64,000 bases of DNA from assembly GCA_028023455.1 (NCBI GenBank), contig JAQFVV010000206.1, positions 62,001 to 126,000 on the forward strand. The letters run 5' to 3'. The position numbers and the translations under genes were made by a program. This DNA is from Epiperipatus broadwayi (lineage: Eukaryota; Onychophora; Udeonychophora; Euonychophora; Peripatidae). The first letter of the stretch is position 1. The number at the start of each line of letters is the position of its first letter. The notes under the pieces were generated by a model, which saw nothing but the letters and a program-made list of their open reading frames with translations, made no database searches and was not told the DNA's origin. Shown here one piece after another: positions 60,973-64,000 of the stretch.

Positions 60973-62860
60973 TGTAATGGGAGAAAGATCTTTGAGATTC
61001 ACATATACTGACCCTGGGAGCACCACTAGTCCAAAAATAGGAACTAGATATTTATTTTAGGTTGGACAGGATATGCGAATCAAAAGGCACCGAACGACAC
61101 TCAGGGAGGAACAAGATATCTTAAATATTATTTAGACAGTTGAGAAATCAAAGCACAAAGACAAACATCAGCCAAATTAAGTTTAAACAATTTATTAATT
61201 TTATTAAAAGTTGTGCAATAGAGTGAAGACATCTAGCCATGAATACAAAAGTGGCTTATAGTAACATACACATATTTACCAGAGAGTGCACAAGAGTATG
61301 ACAAACATGAAGGCATTAAACATTTTGGCAATAAAATTCTCTCACTTAAAATATAAGAAATGGTTAGGATAATGTCTTCTTGCTGGCCAGTTGTAAAATT
61401 ACAAAAACAAACAACAACCCTAGCTACCTGAATCAGGGATAATAAAACAGTTACTGTCCCATCGGAAATTGACAAAACCAGCGCGGATGTCCGAGCAGTA
61501 ATATTCTAATTACTGTCGTTAAAATGCCACAGGACTGCTGCGCGTAACACTACATTCAAAGTAAATGTGGTTGATCTCACCTACAAGACAGCAACAGATA
61601 TTTGATTATGATCTTACGTAATCCAGAAAGAAATAGACTATTTTCAGACAACCCAAAGAAATAACTTGTCAAATAGCCAGCAAAAAGATTTTGTTGTTTG
61701 CACAAACAGCGCAAACGAAACATGTTTAAAGATTCTTTATTGTATAACTAAGGGCACGTAAATAAATAAAGATTACAAAAACTTCCAATGTGTTTTGTAA
61801 TAGTTAACGAAATAATCAGGTATATATTAAACATATAAAATACAATTACCTTATGCACCCCCTGATAAACTAAAATTGCAAACAAACTTAGAATCTTAAA
61901 ACTAAGATTCCAAGACACACTTTAAATACTAGAAAAGAGTACATACAGATAATAAATAATTAAAAAAAACAATTAATACCATTTTAAAACATATTTATCA
62001 TTAGATTGAGTGGAGATTTAATTAAACGCAATTTATTTACCCTGGCTAGAATAGGAAAAAGTTTAGCTTACGGTAAGACAGAGTCCTAGTGATTTAGTGA
62101 CGAGTGCGCACTTTTGATAATAGTTCATCTTTCAGGTCCTTTGACAGTGGCAAGGTAGAGGCAGTGTTTATTTTAGAGGTTCATGGCATGACTGAAGAAG
62201 AGCTGGTAGTCATGGGTCCGTCCTTTGTTTTAAATTAGCCAGACATTCTAATGATGGCAAAACTCATAGCAGTGGATTTTGACATCTTGCACAGCAATGA
62301 AGTTTGTCAATAATTATTTAAGTTTTTACTAGGAATTAAACATCCGAACAGCTACTCACAATAGTATCTCTTTGCAGGCCATAATTCAAGTGTGTATCTA
62401 ATAATGAATCTCTTCTCTCTCCTAAAATTGGTGGGCTATCATTGCCTCGCTACATTTCCCGTCATTAGTGTCCATTCTATATTTCAGGCAGGGCAAATAT
62501 TAATTTCCCACTCACTCTAATTTAAGACTTCCAACCAGGGATAATTGAAACAAAAACGACAAATACAAAACTAAATCTCCGCTTTTTAGAATTAACTTTA
62601 AAAATAATTACAATAAAAGCAACAGGAATATATAATTAGCAAGCTTGCCTGTTTTTAATCAAATTGATTAAAACAGATGGTGAAAGTAAACTATTTTTCA
62701 ATCAATTTTATAAACATTAAGTAATCTATTTTAAAATATAAATGTGTATGTGTTTTAAATAATAATAAAAAAAATTGAGTCTTAGACATTTTATGAAAAT
62801 GAAGTTTTCTCTTTTTAATTTTAGTAATAAAACCATTGAATCGGAAATCAATCCGGCTTA
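60973..62860 (-). repeat. LTR of element C, right copy
   Basis: Direct repeat of 57600-59500 with a small number of short indels and mostly CpG-type substitutions. Frames inside it are translations of LTR sequence. Confidence 0.8.
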
Positions 62861-62974
62861 ATATATATATATATATATACAGAACACGAAATAGCTTTTA
62901 CATTATTTACTTCAAAAACCAACTTCCTTTAATATTAATGTCTTTAAACCGCTATTTCTCATGCTAGCATATTA

Positions 62975-63190
62975 CTGTTATTAAAACAGGCAAAACTCTC
63001 CATACAATAGTGCCACTCAGTGCCAACCAGACTAGTTAATGGATGCCAAAAGGCTTGTGCATAAAATCCCTATCTAGTGACTACTCATCCAATATTCACT
63101 CGACTAGTTTCTGGCTTGAGGCCTTCGCCAGTGAGGAGCTTTGGATCTGAGAGTACTGCATCTTTATCTTAGGATCTAATCCAACCCTCC
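62975..63190 (-). mobile_element. Single-arm relative of the hammerhead palindromes
   Basis: Reads, on the plus strand, 'attaaaacaggcaaaactctccatac', 'ggatgccaaaaggcttgtgcat' and 'ccctatctagtga', then a minus-strand hammerhead and its upstream part ('gatctgagagtactgcatct', 'cttaggatc'). This is the same unit as in 53.0-53.4 kb but without the mirror arm, so it may show the ancestral, non-inverted order. Confidence 0.7.
63096..63137 (-). ncRNA. Decayed hammerhead motif
   Basis: Minus strand: TCCTCA, box CTGGCGA (A6 changed to G), GGC/GCC stem II, box GAAA, palindromic ACTAGT, C, then GAGTGA which pairs poorly with stem I. Predicted inactive. Confidence 0.5.
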
Positions 63191-64000
63191 ATCAATGTCT
63201 TTGATATTAAAGAAAATTATTGTTTAAAGTGAATGATGGGAATAATATTTTGTTTTGTATATATATGTTGTATGTTTAGTTAATTTTTTTTTTACTTGAA
63301 AAGGTTTATTTGTTAATAGATGATTGTAGCAGAATTTTAGTAAAATTTTGTTTTTTTTGGCCAGTATTGTAATATTATGTGAATTTTTATTTTATTTATA
63401 ATTACTAAGGTAGTTCTAGGCAGTATTTAATTTTTAAATTGATTTACATGTCTTAATATCAAAAGTAATGGGTTTTTTTTTGAGGGGGGGGGAGAGTTCT
63501 TTATTTTTAATTTTTCAAATTTGCTTGGTATTTTTGTACTAAAGATGACTAATGGAGTTGATAAGTATTAATTTTGTTCATGATTATTTTTTTTCTATTA
63601 AAAAAAAGTAACACAAAAATTTGTATTTATAATCAAATTTATAAAGATGGAGAATTTCATATCTTGATAGGATTTGTACCAATAAATGTGAGTACACATA
63701 AACTAACCTCTATTTGGTAGAATTTTTTAGAATCTATTAATCTGAATAGTTCCTGATTTTTATTATTTTATAACTTTATTTTTGAATTTTTTAGTATCTG
63801 CTCTCTATTGTGTAAACTTTTAATCTTATTATACATCTTACACCACCTCTACAAACATTTTTTTAATATTCAATAAAATAGTCAGTTGATAGCTGATGTC
63901 ACCCAGCTGAAGCATTAATATGCTAGCAGTATAAACTATACACTGATGAACTAGATATGGCACATGTCTGTAGGCTATAAAAACTTTATTATAACTTACA
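63191..64000. other. A+T-rich DNA, no gene seen
   Basis: Homopolymer T- and G-runs (a run of eight G near 63483) and short frames only. The window ends without a recognisable feature. Confidence 0.45.

Larger units (their letters stand above)
57600..62860 (-). mobile_element. Non-autonomous LTR element C with very long LTRs
   Basis: Two direct repeats of about 1.9 kb (57600 to about 59500 and 60973 to about 62860) flank about 1.47 kb. The repeats end CATTACA on the minus strand; the other end begins near TGAGCTGAATTG (or a decayed version of it in the right copy). The interior encodes one gag-like protein on the minus strand and no protease, reverse transcriptase or integrase. A possible primer-binding site on the minus strand is TGGCATGTCAACATGG (about 60942-60957), 15 bases from the LTR. 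I see no good polypurine tract, so class is by architecture. LTRs longer than the interior recall LARD-type derivatives. Confidence 0.75.

Noticed and set aside
1-64000. CRISPR arrays, operons, bacterial promoters or rRNA
   Set aside because: No regularly spaced repeats with unique spacers, no polycistronic coding and no rRNA core sequences were seen. The repeat content is that of an animal genome.

Overview
This window looks like intergenic or deep intronic DNA from an A+T-rich animal genome, most likely an invertebrate. By eye roughly three quarters of the bases are A or T. It is full of (TA)n microsatellites and broken retroelements, with no operons, ribosome-binding sites or dense bacterial-style coding. 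The retroelements are animal types: Penelope-like elements (PLEs) with GIY-YIG endonucleases and hammerhead-ribozyme motifs, Ty3/gypsy LTR elements, and a tRNA-Gly-derived SINE. I cannot name the species. I found no convincing host protein-coding gene; a few short open stretches are listed as weak exon or remnant candidates.

Layout. 1-6.3 kb: A+T-rich DNA with a tandem-plus-inverted repeat (family A, 2.33-3.23 kb). 6.29-9.01 kb: two PLE copies joined head to head, both cut at the same point in the reverse transcriptase, forming a hairpin of about 1.35-kb arms. 9.4-9.9 kb: small repeats and a hammerhead-like motif. 12.5-13.6 kb: family B palindrome. 14.2-16.1 kb: (TA)n tracts, the best hammerhead motif (14895-14945) between 37-bp direct repeats, a PLE 3' end and an inverted repeat. 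18.85-19.48 kb: a palindrome with a hammerhead-like motif in each arm. 20-23 kb: gypsy element A, 3'-truncated in pol. 26.9-27.1 kb: a nearly perfect spacerless 93-bp-arm palindrome. 27-44 kb: mostly featureless. 44.3-44.6 kb: palindrome centred on a second good hammerhead. 46.1-46.7 kb: endonuclease end of another PLE. 47.65-47.76 kb: tRNA-Gly SINE with a 10-bp target-site duplication (TSD). 47.99-51.23 kb: gypsy element B, minus strand, both LTRs, 5-bp TSD, internal deletion. 53.0-53.4 kb and 63.0-63.2 kb: decayed hammerhead relatives. 57.6-62.9 kb: element C, two LTRs of about 1.9 kb around one gag-like coiled-coil reading frame, inserted in a (TA)n tract.

The most interesting system is a set of ten hammerhead-type self-cleaving ribozyme motifs from about five sequence families. 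All have a very short stem III that is, or is derived from, a self-complementary palindrome (ACGT, ACTAGT, ACCGGT or a longer version), followed by a cleavage-site C. Such minimal hammerheads are known from PLEs and the small non-autonomous retrozymes related to them, and are thought to work as dimers. Most copies here lie in or beside long inverted repeats. Differences between the element C LTRs are concentrated at CpG sites, which suggests a CpG-methylated genome.
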